NCBI GenBank assembly: GCA_964511645.1
Contig: CAZEGV010000004.1
Location: 3,570-67,569 of the forward strand
Direction of reading: 5' to 3'
Length of the DNA: 64,000 nucleotides
Origin: CAZEGV01 sp964511645
GTDB taxonomy: Bacteria; Bacteroidota; Bacteroidia; Cytophagales; JAAEPT01
The position numbers and the translations under genes are program-made. Positions 9,394-18,850 of the stretch are shown one piece after another. Below the pieces are notes generated by a model. That model saw only the letters and a list, made by a program, of their open reading frames with translations, was not told the origin of the DNA and made no database searches. Positions within the stretch are counted from its first letter, which is position 1. Each line of letters starts with the position of its first letter.

Positions 9394-12114
9394 TTAAAAC
9401 AAGCTTGTTTGCCCATTATCATCTCCTACATCCTTCTTTTTTGGCGACAAGTCTATTGTGTCTCCTGTTTCAATTCTCTTTTCTTCTTTTTTTGCTTCCG
9501 CTAAAATGTCAGATTTGGATTTTTCTTCTTGTTTAGTTTCAGGCTTAACTACTTTCTCAGCTTTGGTTACTGATTGAATTTCCTCAGCTGAAGCCTCTTC
9601 TCTCTCTTCCTCTTGAGGTGATAGTAGCTCTACTTTTACAACCTTCTCATTACTTAGCTTGTTACCAATTGCCTTCCATCCTTTTACGTCTATAATAGAC
9701 ACTAAACTAAGTTCTTGAGTATCATGCTTACGTCCGTCTCGGTAAGTAAGCGACACTATGGGATTAACATGAGCCGACACTACAAGTGCTTTGGAGCTAT
9801 TCTCATCCGTCACAAGGCTAAATTTCTTATTTGCAGTAGTAGTTTCTATCTTGAACCTTTTGACATAATGATTTTTACTCCCTCCATCATAATGCACCAT
9901 AGAGAATACTTTATCTAAAGAAAAACGTGTAATCAACAAGAGATTTTTATTGTCATATCGGTTCACCAAATCATAAGAACTTAATTCATAATCTCCATTT
10001 TTGTAGAATGCAATAATATGATCATCTCCATCAAATTCACCTACATAAATTCCTCTATTTTCGGTATTGATCCTACCTACCGTATCATCATACCAAATTT
10101 TAATTCCCGACAAGGTAGACACTCCTTTAGATTTTTGTTCCACTCTACGCACAGGGTATTTCGTCAATCTATTTCCTCCAGCTCCTCTTCCTTTTATCGC
10201 TAAATTTTTAAAATCAAAATCAAACACTTTTTTCTTTGCTGTACAGCCAGAAGTCAGATAAGTTGTAATTATTTCTGCCTCTCCATTAGGGTTTGCAGAG
10301 AAATAAAGCACTTTAGAGCGGGCATTCCCTTTGGTCAAATCATATTCTTTATCTCTAGTAATACTCGTAACGGCAAACCGCTTGACCATTGTAGCTCCAT
10401 TACCTCCTTCTAAATATGCCAGATTATACACCATTCGATCATCCCCTTTTTTCCATACCTGAGCATGAATGATGTCTTTTCCTACAAAAGTTTTGTCAGA
10501 AATACGTGTGACCATCATTTTTCCATCCTTACGGAAAACAACAATATCATCAATATCTGAACAATCACTCACAAACTCATCTTTCTTTAAAGACATCCCT
10601 ACAAACCCTTCTTTATAATTGACATAAAGCTTGGCATTATTAGCTACTACCCGCTTAGCCGATATGGCTTCAAACTCTGTAAGAATAGTTTTACGTTGCT
10701 TATCCTTACCAAACTTATCAAGTAAGTTTTGATAGTAAGCGATAGTATAATCTATAATATTAGCTAAGTTATACTCTACCTTATCAATTTCCTCTTGTAA
10801 AGTAATCATTCTTTCGTCTTCACGTTTGATGTCTACACGGGTAATTGAGCTTAAAGGCTTATCTACTAACTTTTTGAAATCTTCTGGTTGAATTTCTCTA
10901 TAAAACTGCGATAAGTATTTATCAAATAGCTCATAAAGCACTTTTACAGTATCGTCAAATGTAGAAGAGCCTTCATATCTAGCATCTTTGTACATACCAT
11001 CTACTATAAATATCTTTAGTAAGGTTGTAAAAAAAATTCTTTCTTGTAATTCTAATTTTTTAATTTCTAACTCACGTCTCAATAAATCTACCGTCTGCTC
11101 GGTACAGATCCTTAACATCTCACTAGACCCCATAAACACGGGTTTATCATCAATAATTACACAATTATTGGGAGATATAGACACTTCGCAATCAGTAAAG
11201 GCATATAAGGCATCTATCATCACATCTGGCGAAACCCCTGTACCTAACTGAATCTCTAACTCAACGTATTTGGCAGTATTGTCTATTACCTTTTTGATTT
11301 TGATTTTTCCTTGGTCATTGGCTCTAATGATAGAGTCAATCATACCCGATGTATTTATACCATAAGGGACACTTTTAACTAAAATCGTTTTTTTATCGGC
11401 AATTTCAAGGTCTGCCCTAACCCTTATTTTCCCTCCTTTGAGTCCGTCATTATAGTTAGAGACATCTGCTGTACCTCCTGTCGAAAAATCTGGATATATT
11501 TTAGGCTTCTTTCCTTTTAGTACCGCAATAGAGCCTTCACATATTTCACAGAAATTATGAGGCATTATTTTGGTAGCAAGACCTACAGCAATCCCCTCTA
11601 CTCCTTGTGCAAGTATTAATGGAAACTTAACGGGTAATCCTGTTGGTTCTTTTTTACGACCATCATAAGACAGTTGCCAGTCAGTAGTTTGAGGATTAAA
11701 TACAATGGCGTGAGCAAGTTTAGACAAGCGAGCTTCTATATAACGAGCTGCTGCTGCTCTATCTCCTGTACGGGTATCTCCCCAGTTACCTTGGGTTTCT
11801 AATAATAAATCTTTTTGACCTAAGTTTACGATAGCATCTCCAATAGCGGCATCTCCGTGCGGATGATACTGCATTGTATGCCCAATTACATTAGCTACTT
11901 TGTTGAACCTTCCATCATCCATTTCTTTCATAGAGTGAAGAATACGGCGTTGTACAGGCTTAAGTCCATCTCCAATAGCTGGCACTGCTCGCTCCAAAAT
12001 CACATACGAAGCATACTCCAAAAACCAATTTTCATACATCCCCGAAACGGGAACAACATGATGGATTTGTTCATCTTCTGAGTGGTCTAATTCATTTTCG
12101 TCAAACTCTGCCAT
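9394..12114 (-). CDS. parC: DNA topoisomerase IV subunit A (GyrA/ParC family)
   Basis: The breakage-reunion subunit of a type IIA topoisomerase. The N-terminal domain holds the DNA-cleaving region GDRAAAARYIEARL with catalytic Tyr125, after HPHGDAAIGDAIV. The 906-residue length and the C-terminal part (beta-pinwheel-like strands such as GNRLTKYPVRRV, then an acidic/lysine-rich tail) fit the Bacteroidota ParC-type protein better than GyrA, although gyrase A is the alternative. It is the first gene of the operon leading to trmH and DUF5686. The ParE partner is not in the window. Confidence 0.9.
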   Translation of the reverse strand: MAEFDENELDHSEDEQIHHVVPVSGMYENWFLEYASYVILERAVPAIGDGLKPVQRRILHSMKEMDDGRFNKVANVIGHTMQYHPHGDAAIGDAIVNLGQKDLLLETQGNWGDTRTGDRAAAARYIEARLSKLAHAIVFNPQTTDWQLSYDGRKKEPTGLPVKFPLILAQGVEGIAVGLATKIMPHNFCEICEGSIAVLKGKKPKIYPDFSTGGTADVSNYNDGLKGGKIRVRADLEIADKKTILVKSVPYGINTSGMIDSIIRANDQGKIKIKKVIDNTAKYVELEIQLGTGVSPDVMIDALYAFTDCEVSISPNNCVIIDDKPVFMGSSEMLRICTEQTVDLLRRELEIKKLELQERIFFTTLLKIFIVDGMYKDARYEGSSTFDDTVKVLYELFDKYLSQFYREIQPEDFKKLVDKPLSSITRVDIKREDERMITLQEEIDKVEYNLANIIDYTIAYYQNLLDKFGKDKQRKTILTEFEAISAKRVVANNAKLYVNYKEGFVGMSLKKDEFVSDCSDIDDIVVFRKDGKMMVTRISDKTFVGKDIIHAQVWKKGDDRMVYNLAYLEGGNGATMVKRFAVTSITRDKEYDLTKGNARSKVLYFSANPNGEAEIITTYLTSGCTAKKKVFDFDFKNLAIKGRGAGGNRLTKYPVRRVEQKSKGVSTLSGIKIWYDDTVGRINTENRGIYVGEFDGDDHIIAFYKNGDYELSSYDLVNRYDNKNLLLITRFSLDKVFSMVHYDGGSKNHYVKRFKIETTTANKKFSLVTDENSSKALVVSAHVNPIVSLTYRDGRKHDTQELSLVSIIDVKGWKAIGNKLSNEKVVKVELLSPQEEEREEASAEEIQSVTKAEKVVKPETKQEEKSKSDILAEAKKEEKRIETGDTIDLSPKKKDVGDDNGQTSLF

Positions 12115-12174
12115 AGAAATACCCTAAATTGTCTTAAATTGCGATAAATATATAAAATCAATCCTATAAGCACT

Positions 12175-12561
12175 ATGTTTCAGAAAGCATTATTATCCAC
12201 AGTTTACGCAAGTCTCTTATTTTCATTCTTTATATTATCTTCTTGTAGTAGTAAATATGAGCTGGAAGGCTTCGATAGTGAACTATGGAAAGCAGAACAT
12301 AGCGGATGTAGAAGTCACCGCCTTGAGTTAGCAAAGGTGTTATTAAAGCATAAAAACGAGCTAATTGGCTTACCTAGTAGAGATAATCTAGCCTTACTTG
12401 GTAGACCTAACCAAAAGTCTTTGGGTAGAAAAATGAACAAAGTATATATCTATATAATTAGTCCTGATGAATCTTGCTCAAAAAACTCCTCCACACGAAA
12501 AAAAGCTTTACATGTAGAGCTAGAAGCTTTGGGTAGAATAAAGTTGATGATGATAAAGTAA
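12175..12561 (+). CDS. Small predicted lipoprotein
   Basis: A 128-residue protein with a lipoprotein signal ending in LSSC at residues 21-24 (IILSSCSSKYELE is similar to the real IL-SSC end), so it is probably anchored in an outer or inner membrane. The mature part has LIGLPSRDNLALLGRPNQKS, reminiscent of the loop in SmpA/BamE-like small lipoproteins, but similarity is too weak to name it. It is divergent from parC, about 60 nt away, and ends directly against the minus-strand CPBP remnant. Confidence 0.7.
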   Translation: MFQKALLSTVYASLLFSFFILSSCSSKYELEGFDSELWKAEHSGCRSHRLELAKVLLKHKNELIGLPSRDNLALLGRPNQKSLGRKMNKVYIYIISPDESCSKNSSTRKKALHVELEALGRIKLMMIK

Positions 12562-13121
12562 TTAAGACATCGGAAAATCCAACATCTCTCCCATTCCTAT
12601 TGTAAATATCCATACTCCATAAAGAGAATGCTCTAAACTGGTCGGTACTATAGACTTTGTTTTGGAATAAGTATAGGGAAATAGTAGTCCGCCAAAAAAA
12701 GTAAAGGCTAAAACTAAGGCATTTACTACAATCACCATCCATTTTTGATTAAACAATGATTCATACCTGTAAAAGAAAAATGTCCTATAAAGAAGCTCCT
12801 GAGGTAATACAGAAAATAAACTATAAATGACAATGATCCCAAGCCACATCGGTATATTGTTAAGAGGAACAGTAAATAGTTTGTCAGGAATCGCAAGAAA
12901 AACATAAAGAAACAAGCCTACCCCTAAAAACAAAAAACTTAACATTCTCTTAATTCCTTCAGAAGAAAATGTCCAATTATACAACCGATGCTTGTACATA
13001 TAATACCCGCATATTATGATTGGAGGTAATAGTGCTAGTATTTTAGATAAATAGGAATGTCTAACAAAAGAAATAGCAGAGTTAGGACAAACAATCCTAT
13101 TATTTCTAATACCCTAAGCAT
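12562..13121 (-). pseudogene. CPBP-family intramembrane protease, frameshifted and internally deleted
   Basis: The frame open from 12999 gives 145 residues of a multi-spanning CPBP (CAAX-protease-like) membrane protein with PQELLYRTFFFYRY, FGGLLFPYTYSKTKS and SLEHSLYGVWIFTIGMG. Upstream, a second frame starts at the ATG at 13121-13119 (MLRVLEIIGLFVLTLL...) and stops near 13037. The first frame continues naturally (LSKILALLPPIIICGYYM), so a -1 shift at the AAAA run near 13042 breaks the gene. Between VIVVNALV and LAFTFFGG about 15 residues are missing, where the family has its FxxxH motif. The gene starts within the stop of the upstream RNA methyltransferase gene (ATGCTTAG). It is probably non-functional. 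Confidence 0.75.
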
Positions 13122-13872
13122 TTCTACCTATTATGTTGTCGCAAAATATTGCTGTGGCTATTCCTGCATTCAACGACTCCGCTCCGCCAATTCTAGGTAT
13201 TGTCACTTTATTTGACACACAAGACATCAACTCTTCGGACACTCCTTTTGACTCATTTCCAATAATAATAAAACCTCCTTTGTTACCTGAATTCATTTTA
13301 TAAATACTTTCTCCTTCCAAATAAGCTGCGACAATAAACTCGCCTTTATATTGAGTCAAAACTTCTTTTAAGTCTTCATAAAAAATAGTAACTCTTGAAA
13401 AACTTCCCATTGTAGCTGCAATTACTTTAGGGTTATAAACATCTACTGTTTCGGTAGAGCAAAGCACTTTTTTTATTCCGTACCAATCTGCTATTCTTAA
13501 AATTGTCCCCAAATTACCTGGGTCTCTGATGTCGTCCAGAACCAATACATACTCTCCTTTTTCATATGTAAAATCAATCTTTTCAGGCATCCTCACTACT
13601 GCCAAAGCAGATGAATTAGTCTCAAAAGTCCCTAACTTCTCTAGCTCTGATATTGTTACCACCGCAAGCTCTTGACTATTGCTTTTCTCTATCAAAACAT
13701 GATGAAGAGTTTTGAACTCTTCTGTTACTAATAATAAGTCAATATCTAGTGTAGAAAAACTTAATAATTCTAATACACTTTTTGTACCTTGCACGATAAA
13801 GGACTGATATTCTTTTCTAAATTTCTTACGCTGAAGAGAATTAATGATTTTAACTTGACGATTCGTAATCAT
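13114..13872 (-). CDS. RNA 2'-O-ribose methyltransferase, SpoU/TrmH family (RlmB-like)
   Basis: A SPOUT methyltransferase for rRNA or tRNA with an N-terminal substrate-binding domain (NSLQRKKFRKEYQSFIVQG) and a C-terminal catalytic domain. Motif 1 is DDIRDPGNLGTILRIADW, motif 2 is IIIGNESKGVS and motif 3 is IPRIGGAESLNAGIATAI. The length of 252 residues is typical. The exact target RNA cannot be told. It is divergent from the BamA-like gene, and the two 5' ends overlap by about 18 bases if that gene starts at the TTG at 13855. It overlaps the CPBP remnant at its 3' end. Confidence 0.88.
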   Translation of the reverse strand: MITNRQVKIINSLQRKKFRKEYQSFIVQGTKSVLELLSFSTLDIDLLLVTEEFKTLHHVLIEKSNSQELAVVTISELEKLGTFETNSSALAVVRMPEKIDFTYEKGEYVLVLDDIRDPGNLGTILRIADWYGIKKVLCSTETVDVYNPKVIAATMGSFSRVTIFYEDLKEVLTQYKGEFIVAAYLEGESIYKMNSGNKGGFIIIGNESKGVSEELMSCVSNKVTIPRIGGAESLNAGIATAIFCDNIIGRNA

Positions 13873-16344
13873 AATATACTGACCAACAATGGATTAATAT
13901 GGGTTCTACTCATTATTTTGGTATCCTTGACGCAATGTATTAGCCCCAAAAGACACTTATCTAATGATAAGTACAAAGAAAAAACCTTATTATACAAACA
14001 AAAAGTAAAAGGAAATAAAAAATATTCTTCTTATACCTTAGAAGAATACTTTTCTCAACAGACTAACAGGAAGATATTACTACCTCAAGTAACTCCCTAC
14101 TTAAGGGCTTATCTAAAAGGTGAAAAACGTTTTGATGTAGAGTTCGAAAAAAGAAAAAAGGATAGTTTGAAAGTGTTTTTTGAAAAAAAACTGAACGCTA
14201 TATCTAACGATAATACTTTAAAAGAAAACAAAAAACTAAGAACAACACAGCGTACAATTAAAAAACGTAACAAACGCTTGTCCAAACAACAAACAATCAT
14301 AGAAGATGGTAACTGGACAATGCGTGTAGTTGGAAAAGCTCCTGCTTTTCAAGACTCTAGTGTAGTCGCACAAACAAGAGAGCAATTAATGCTATTCTAT
14401 CAATCTAACGGGTATTTTGAAGTAGACATAGATAGCGACGCAAAAATCAAACGCCGTAAAGCTTCTGTCACTTATTCAATAAGAGAAAATAAACCCTTTC
14501 TTTTTTCTAGTCTAGAATTTTATACTAATGACTTAAAAATACAAAAAATACTAAACGAGCAACTTCCAATAAGTAAAATAAAAGTAGGGAGTAATTATGA
14601 TAGTGAGTTACTTACCCAAGAAAGAGAACGAATAGCTATCATACTCAAAGATTCGGGTTATTATAAATTAACACGTGATTATATCTTTTTCGAGGTCGAT
14701 ACTAGTCAGTCTTATTATGGGGCAGAAATAAAAGTTATCGTAAAAAACAACAACGGAAAACAACATCAAAGATACAAAGTGACTGATGTAAAATTCATCA
14801 TAGACCGTAAACTAATCACTAACCAACTAGACACTAATTACAAACAAATACACTACCGACACGACACTAAAAGTAAGGTATCATACAAGATGATTGATTA
14901 TCACACCAAAATTCACAGTAGTGATTATTATAGCTACACAAACACATTAAACACCCAAAACGCTTTAGGGGATCTTAAGTCGTTCAAATTCATCAATATT
15001 AACTATTCAGAAACATCCGACTCAACCCTAAGTTGTAGAATTAGTACTAGTTCATTCCCTAAATGGGCATTTAGTAGCGAAGCTGGTGTAAACGTAAACA
15101 TCAATCAAAATCAAAATATCCCTGGGCCATTCTTTAATGTAAAATTGGTTAATAAAAAGCTAACTAAAGGCTTTGAGCGACTAGAAATTAGCGGAATTTA
15201 CGGCATACAAAGCTCTTTTAGTTTTACTTCTCAACAAGCCATTAGAGTAAGAGAAGCTGGTGTAAAAACATCTCTTATCTTTCCTACTTTCTTATTGCAA
15301 GACATCGTTTTCTCTAAAAAAACAAGACGAAAAATGAGTAATTGGAATCCCAACACTATTTTTAGTGCAGGGCTATCAGACATTGCAAGAGCTGAATACA
15401 AAAGAACGAATTTCAACCTTACTGGAAGTTATATTTGGCACAAAACCGATCAAAAAAATTACAACTTTACTCCTGTAGACCTTAATATCATCAATACACA
15501 AGACCTTACAGCAAACTTCCAAAATTACCTTGAACAAATATCTGTAAACAATGGCGTGAATCTCAGCCAGAGTTTCATCCCTTCTTTTGTTTCTTCCATT
15601 CACCATACTTATATTTTTAATAATAATGATGTCACAAAAAACAAACGAGCTTATTTCTTAAAGGTATTAAGTGAGTCTGGCGGAACAGTAGAAACAGCCA
15701 AACAATTATATAAAAAAGTTAGTCAAAACACCCCATTAACAGAAAATACTCGCCCCGAAAGACTAAACCTCCCCTACTATCAATTCTTAAAACTTAATTT
15801 AGATTTTCGATTTTATCAGCCAACCTCTAGGCTTACCACGCTTAGTTTCAGACTTAATAGTGGTGTAGCTCGTGGGATTGGTCCTTGGCAAGTACTTCCT
15901 TATGACAAATACTTTTTTGCAGGGGGTATTAATAGTATTAGAGCTTGGAACCCTCGAAGACTTGGACCTGGTTCCTACAAACAAGTTGACAATAACGGCA
16001 AGATTACATACCGTTTTGAACAACCTGGTGAACTGCTGTTAGAAAGTAGTTTAGAATGGAGACAAAAAATATTTAGCTTTGTAAATTGGGCATTTTTTAT
16101 AGATGCTGGAAACACTTGGACGATAAGAGATGACCAAAATAGACCTGGTGCACAGTTTGACCTTAATCAATTTTATAGAGAAATAGCCTTAGGAACAGGG
16201 GTAGGATTACGTTTAGATTTTTCTTTTTTAATTTTCAGATTTGATGTTGGATTTAAAGTATGGGATCCTGCAAGACAAATAATTGTCCCCTTTAAAGACC
16301 CTACTCAGCGTGTATACAATATCGGAATTGGTTACCCTTTCTAA
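13855..16344 (+). CDS. BamA/TamA-family outer membrane protein
   Basis: An Omp85-type beta-barrel protein of about 829 residues. The N-terminal part reads as a hydrophobic signal (GLIWVLLIILVSLTQC), possibly lipidated although Q before C is unusual. Basic and POTRA-like segments follow (QLMLFYQSNGYFEVDID; LKDSGYYKLTRDYIFFEVD). The C-terminal ~450 residues form the D15/surface-antigen barrel, with FFAGGINSIRAWNPRRLGPG and a terminal aromatic residue (YNIGIGYPF). No ATG exists in frame before the signal; the possible starts are the TTGs at 13855 or 13789. The TTG at 13855 leaves a compact signal peptide and is chosen with low certainty. Role: assembly or export at the outer membrane, by family. 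Confidence 0.87.
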   Translation: MTIRNHNILTNNGLIWVLLIILVSLTQCISPKRHLSNDKYKEKTLLYKQKVKGNKKYSSYTLEEYFSQQTNRKILLPQVTPYLRAYLKGEKRFDVEFEKRKKDSLKVFFEKKLNAISNDNTLKENKKLRTTQRTIKKRNKRLSKQQTIIEDGNWTMRVVGKAPAFQDSSVVAQTREQLMLFYQSNGYFEVDIDSDAKIKRRKASVTYSIRENKPFLFSSLEFYTNDLKIQKILNEQLPISKIKVGSNYDSELLTQERERIAIILKDSGYYKLTRDYIFFEVDTSQSYYGAEIKVIVKNNNGKQHQRYKVTDVKFIIDRKLITNQLDTNYKQIHYRHDTKSKVSYKMIDYHTKIHSSDYYSYTNTLNTQNALGDLKSFKFININYSETSDSTLSCRISTSSFPKWAFSSEAGVNVNINQNQNIPGPFFNVKLVNKKLTKGFERLEISGIYGIQSSFSFTSQQAIRVREAGVKTSLIFPTFLLQDIVFSKKTRRKMSNWNPNTIFSAGLSDIARAEYKRTNFNLTGSYIWHKTDQKNYNFTPVDLNIINTQDLTANFQNYLEQISVNNGVNLSQSFIPSFVSSIHHTYIFNNNDVTKNKRAYFLKVLSESGGTVETAKQLYKKVSQNTPLTENTRPERLNLPYYQFLKLNLDFRFYQPTSRLTTLSFRLNSGVARGIGPWQVLPYDKYFFAGGINSIRAWNPRRLGPGSYKQVDNNGKITYRFEQPGELLLESSLEWRQKIFSFVNWAFFIDAGNTWTIRDDQNRPGAQFDLNQFYREIALGTGVGLRLDFSFLIFRFDVGFKVWDPARQIIVPFKDPTQRVYNIGIGYPF

Positions 16345-16353
16345 AAAAAAAAA

Positions 16354-17244
16354 ATGAAGACAATAAATAAAGAAGAAATCAGCTACTATTTTAAAACCTT
16401 GCAGGACAGTATCTGTAAGCAATTAGAAAATATAGAAACAAAAGCTACTTTTGAAGAAGATCTTTGGCAACGAGATGGTGGCGGTGGTGGTAGAACTAGA
16501 GTTATTCGTAATGGTAATGTATTTGCTAAAGGCGGAGTAAATTTCTCTTCCGTACATGGAAAAACACCGCAAGCAATACTTAAATCACTTAAATTACCCC
16601 CTAATGATTTTTATGCCACAGGAGTATCTATTGTTATTCACCCACTTAACCCTCACGTTCCAATTATTCATATGAACGTCCGATATTTTGAAATGTCTGA
16701 TGGCACATTTTGGTTTGGGGGAGGCATAGATCTTACACCGATTTTTATTGATGAAAATGATTCGAAAATTTTTCATCAATCACTACAAAAGATTTGTAAT
16801 ATTTATAAGGAGGGGGCTTACGCTAAATATAAAAAATGGGCAGATGATTATTTCTTTTTACCTAATAGAAATGAAACAAGAGGTATTGGTGGAATATTTT
16901 TTGATAGAATCACTGGAGATAAAAAAGAAATTTTTGACTTTGTGAAAAATATAGGGGAATTATTTGCCCCGCTTTATTTATCTATTATTAAACCCCATAT
17001 CAACAAATCTTATAATTCTCAAGATATTAAATGGCAATCTTTACGTAGAAGTCGTTATGTAGAATTTAATTTATTATACGACAAAGGCACTAAATTTGGA
17101 TTAGACACTAATGGAAGAACAGAATCTATACTGATGAGTATGCCACCAGTAGCCGAATGGGAATACTGCTATAAAACAACGCCAAATAGTGCGGAAGAAA
17201 AAACACAATTATTATTAAAAAAAGAAATTGATTGGACTCTATAA
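16354..17244 (+). CDS. hemF: Oxygen-dependent coproporphyrinogen III oxidase
   Basis: Converts coproporphyrinogen III to protoporphyrinogen IX with O2 in haem synthesis. The family signature is clear: RDGGGGGRTRVIRNG near residues 40-54, then FAKGGVNFSSVHG, and later VHMNVRYFE-type (IHMNVRYFEMSDGTFWFGGG) and SLRRSRYVEFNLLYDKGTKF. At 296 residues it is full length. It lies 9 nt after the BamA-like gene and overlaps the next gene by 13 bases. Dependence on oxygen implies an aerobic lifestyle or a second, anaerobic enzyme elsewhere. Confidence 0.95.
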   Translation: MKTINKEEISYYFKTLQDSICKQLENIETKATFEEDLWQRDGGGGGRTRVIRNGNVFAKGGVNFSSVHGKTPQAILKSLKLPPNDFYATGVSIVIHPLNPHVPIIHMNVRYFEMSDGTFWFGGGIDLTPIFIDENDSKIFHQSLQKICNIYKEGAYAKYKKWADDYFFLPNRNETRGIGGIFFDRITGDKKEIFDFVKNIGELFAPLYLSIIKPHINKSYNSQDIKWQSLRRSRYVEFNLLYDKGTKFGLDTNGRTESILMSMPPVAEWEYCYKTTPNSAEEKTQLLLKKEIDWTL

Positions 17245-17798
17245 TTCAACAAATCGATCAAATAGATAAAGATTTCATCATTTATTTGATGAAATCTCAT
17301 CATGTTTATACAGATTTTGTTATGCATTGGCTGAGCGATAAAGTGATTTGGATTCCTCTTTATATGTTTATTATTTTTAAATTTTTCAAAGCCTACCCTC
17401 AGCCCCAAAATTACATCCATATTGTATTGTTAATACTTAGCGTAGTGGCTGCCAACAGTATTTCTAGTGATTTTGCCAAGCCATACTTTGAGCGATTAAG
17501 ACCTTGCCATGATGAGGAAATATCTGCCTTACTAGACCTTAGCCATTGCGGAGGGAAGTATGGTTTTTTCTCTTCTCATGCTGCTAATGTATTTGCTTTA
17601 GCTACTTATGTGTTTTTAGCAATTCGTCCTTTAGGGAAATGGCTCATTCCTTGGGCTATATTGGTTTCTTTTAGTAGGATATACTTATGTGTACATTATC
17701 CTTCAGATGTAACAATGGGTGCTGTCACAGGTGTTTTGCTAGGTGTTCTTTTCTACAAAATAAGTAGTATTATTTTTAATAAAATAAAGAACGGCTAG
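17232..17798 (+). CDS. PAP2-family membrane phosphatase
   Basis: An integral membrane lipid phosphatase, acting on phosphatidate or undecaprenyl-pyrophosphate-type substrates by family. The three PAP2 motifs are present: KPYFERLRP (83-91), FSSHAAN (113-119; the usual PSGH reads SSH) and SRIYLCVHYPSD (148-159). About five hydrophobic helices are seen. The start is a TTG at 17232 inside the end of hemF; an ATG at 17289 would lose the first conserved helix start. The overlap suggests co-translation with hemF. Confidence 0.85.
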   Translation: MDSIIQQIDQIDKDFIIYLMKSHHVYTDFVMHWLSDKVIWIPLYMFIIFKFFKAYPQPQNYIHIVLLILSVVAANSISSDFAKPYFERLRPCHDEEISALLDLSHCGGKYGFFSSHAANVFALATYVFLAIRPLGKWLIPWAILVSFSRIYLCVHYPSDVTMGAVTGVLLGVLFYKISSIIFNKIKNG

Positions 17799-17805
17799 AA
17801 CTACC

Positions 17806-17840
17806 TTTTTCATTCAAAAAAATATTCTTTTGAATGAAAA
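17806..17840. terminator. Bidirectional hairpin between convergent genes
   Basis: The inverted repeat TTTCATTCAAAA / TTTTGAATGAAA with a short AT loop has T-rich ends on both strands. It lies between the PAP2 gene (+) and the ROK kinase gene (-), which converge. Confidence 0.7.
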
Positions 17841-17862
17841 TCAACAACTTTCTTTAAGAAAA

Positions 17863-18753
17863 CTAATTTACACCAATCAATGCAGCACCAAACACTCCTG
17901 CAGAGTCACCAAATTCATTTTTAACAACTGGTGTATACAAATCATTATGAAATACATATTTTTTTATATAATCCAAGCCTTCTGTATAAATCTCATCTAC
18001 ATTAGAAACTCCTCCCCCTAACACAATCACATCGGGATCTATATATTTAATTAAGTTAGAAACAGAAATTCCAAAATGATTAAAAAATTCATGCATAGTC
18101 GTTTTTGCTTGCTCACAACCATTTCTATAGTCCTCTACAATACTTGGTACACTTCGCTCTGTACCATGTGCCTTTTTATATTGAGTTTCTATCCCCGAAC
18201 CTGAAATATAAGCCTCTACAATGCCTTTTGGACAATCTCCCCACTCAGCACCATTTTCATAATTAATAATAGAATGTCCCCATTCTCCAGTATTTTCACT
18301 TAAACCTCTAATTACTTTTCCATTCACAACCAATCCACCTCCACAGCCAGTACCTATAATTACACCAAAGACCACTTCTTTCCCTTTCCCTGCACCCATT
18401 ATCGCTTCTGCCATAGCAAAACAATTGGCATCATTTTCAGCAGACAGATTATGATTCAATATTTCTTTAAGATCTTCTACAAACGGCATTCCATTCATAA
18501 ACTGAATATTACAATTTTTTAACAAACCTGTTCTTTTAGATATAGAACCAGGCATCCCAACACCTAATGTATGTGGTGTGTTATTTATTTTTTTTATCAA
18601 GTTAGAATATACAGTTTTAATTGTCCATAAGACTCCTTCATAACCTTTTTCTCTTCCATTAGGCGATCGCTCACGAAAAACCTCGTTATTATCCTTGTCA
18701 ATAACAACTCCTTCTACTTTAGTTCCTCCTAAATCAATTCCTATTCTATACAT
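17863..18753 (-). CDS. ROK-family sugar kinase
   Basis: A predicted ATP-dependent hexose kinase (glucokinase or fructokinase type). The N-terminal phosphate loop YRIGIDLGGTKVEGV and the second ATP motif VIIGTGCGGGLVVNG are present, with AENDANCFAMAEA as the sugar-binding/catalytic region. The Zn-binding CxCGxxGCxE cluster of most ROK enzymes is absent; the equivalent stretch reads EWGDCPKGIVEAYISG. The start chosen is MYRIGID at 18753; an in-frame start 11 codons upstream adds an unlikely tail. There is no DNA-binding domain, so it is a kinase rather than a repressor. Sugar specificity is unknown. Confidence 0.87.
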   Translation of the reverse strand: MYRIGIDLGGTKVEGVVIDKDNNEVFRERSPNGREKGYEGVLWTIKTVYSNLIKKINNTPHTLGVGMPGSISKRTGLLKNCNIQFMNGMPFVEDLKEILNHNLSAENDANCFAMAEAIMGAGKGKEVVFGVIIGTGCGGGLVVNGKVIRGLSENTGEWGHSIINYENGAEWGDCPKGIVEAYISGSGIETQYKKAHGTERSVPSIVEDYRNGCEQAKTTMHEFFNHFGISVSNLIKYIDPDVIVLGGGVSNVDEIYTEGLDYIKKYVFHNDLYTPVVKNEFGDSAGVFGAALIGVN

Positions 18754-18850
18754 ATATTTTAATATCTTATCAGTTTGGGAATGCAAAATTGGTGAATTTT
18801 ATTTATTTTTGAAAGTCTAAACAAGGTCTTCATTAAATTAATCGACAAAA

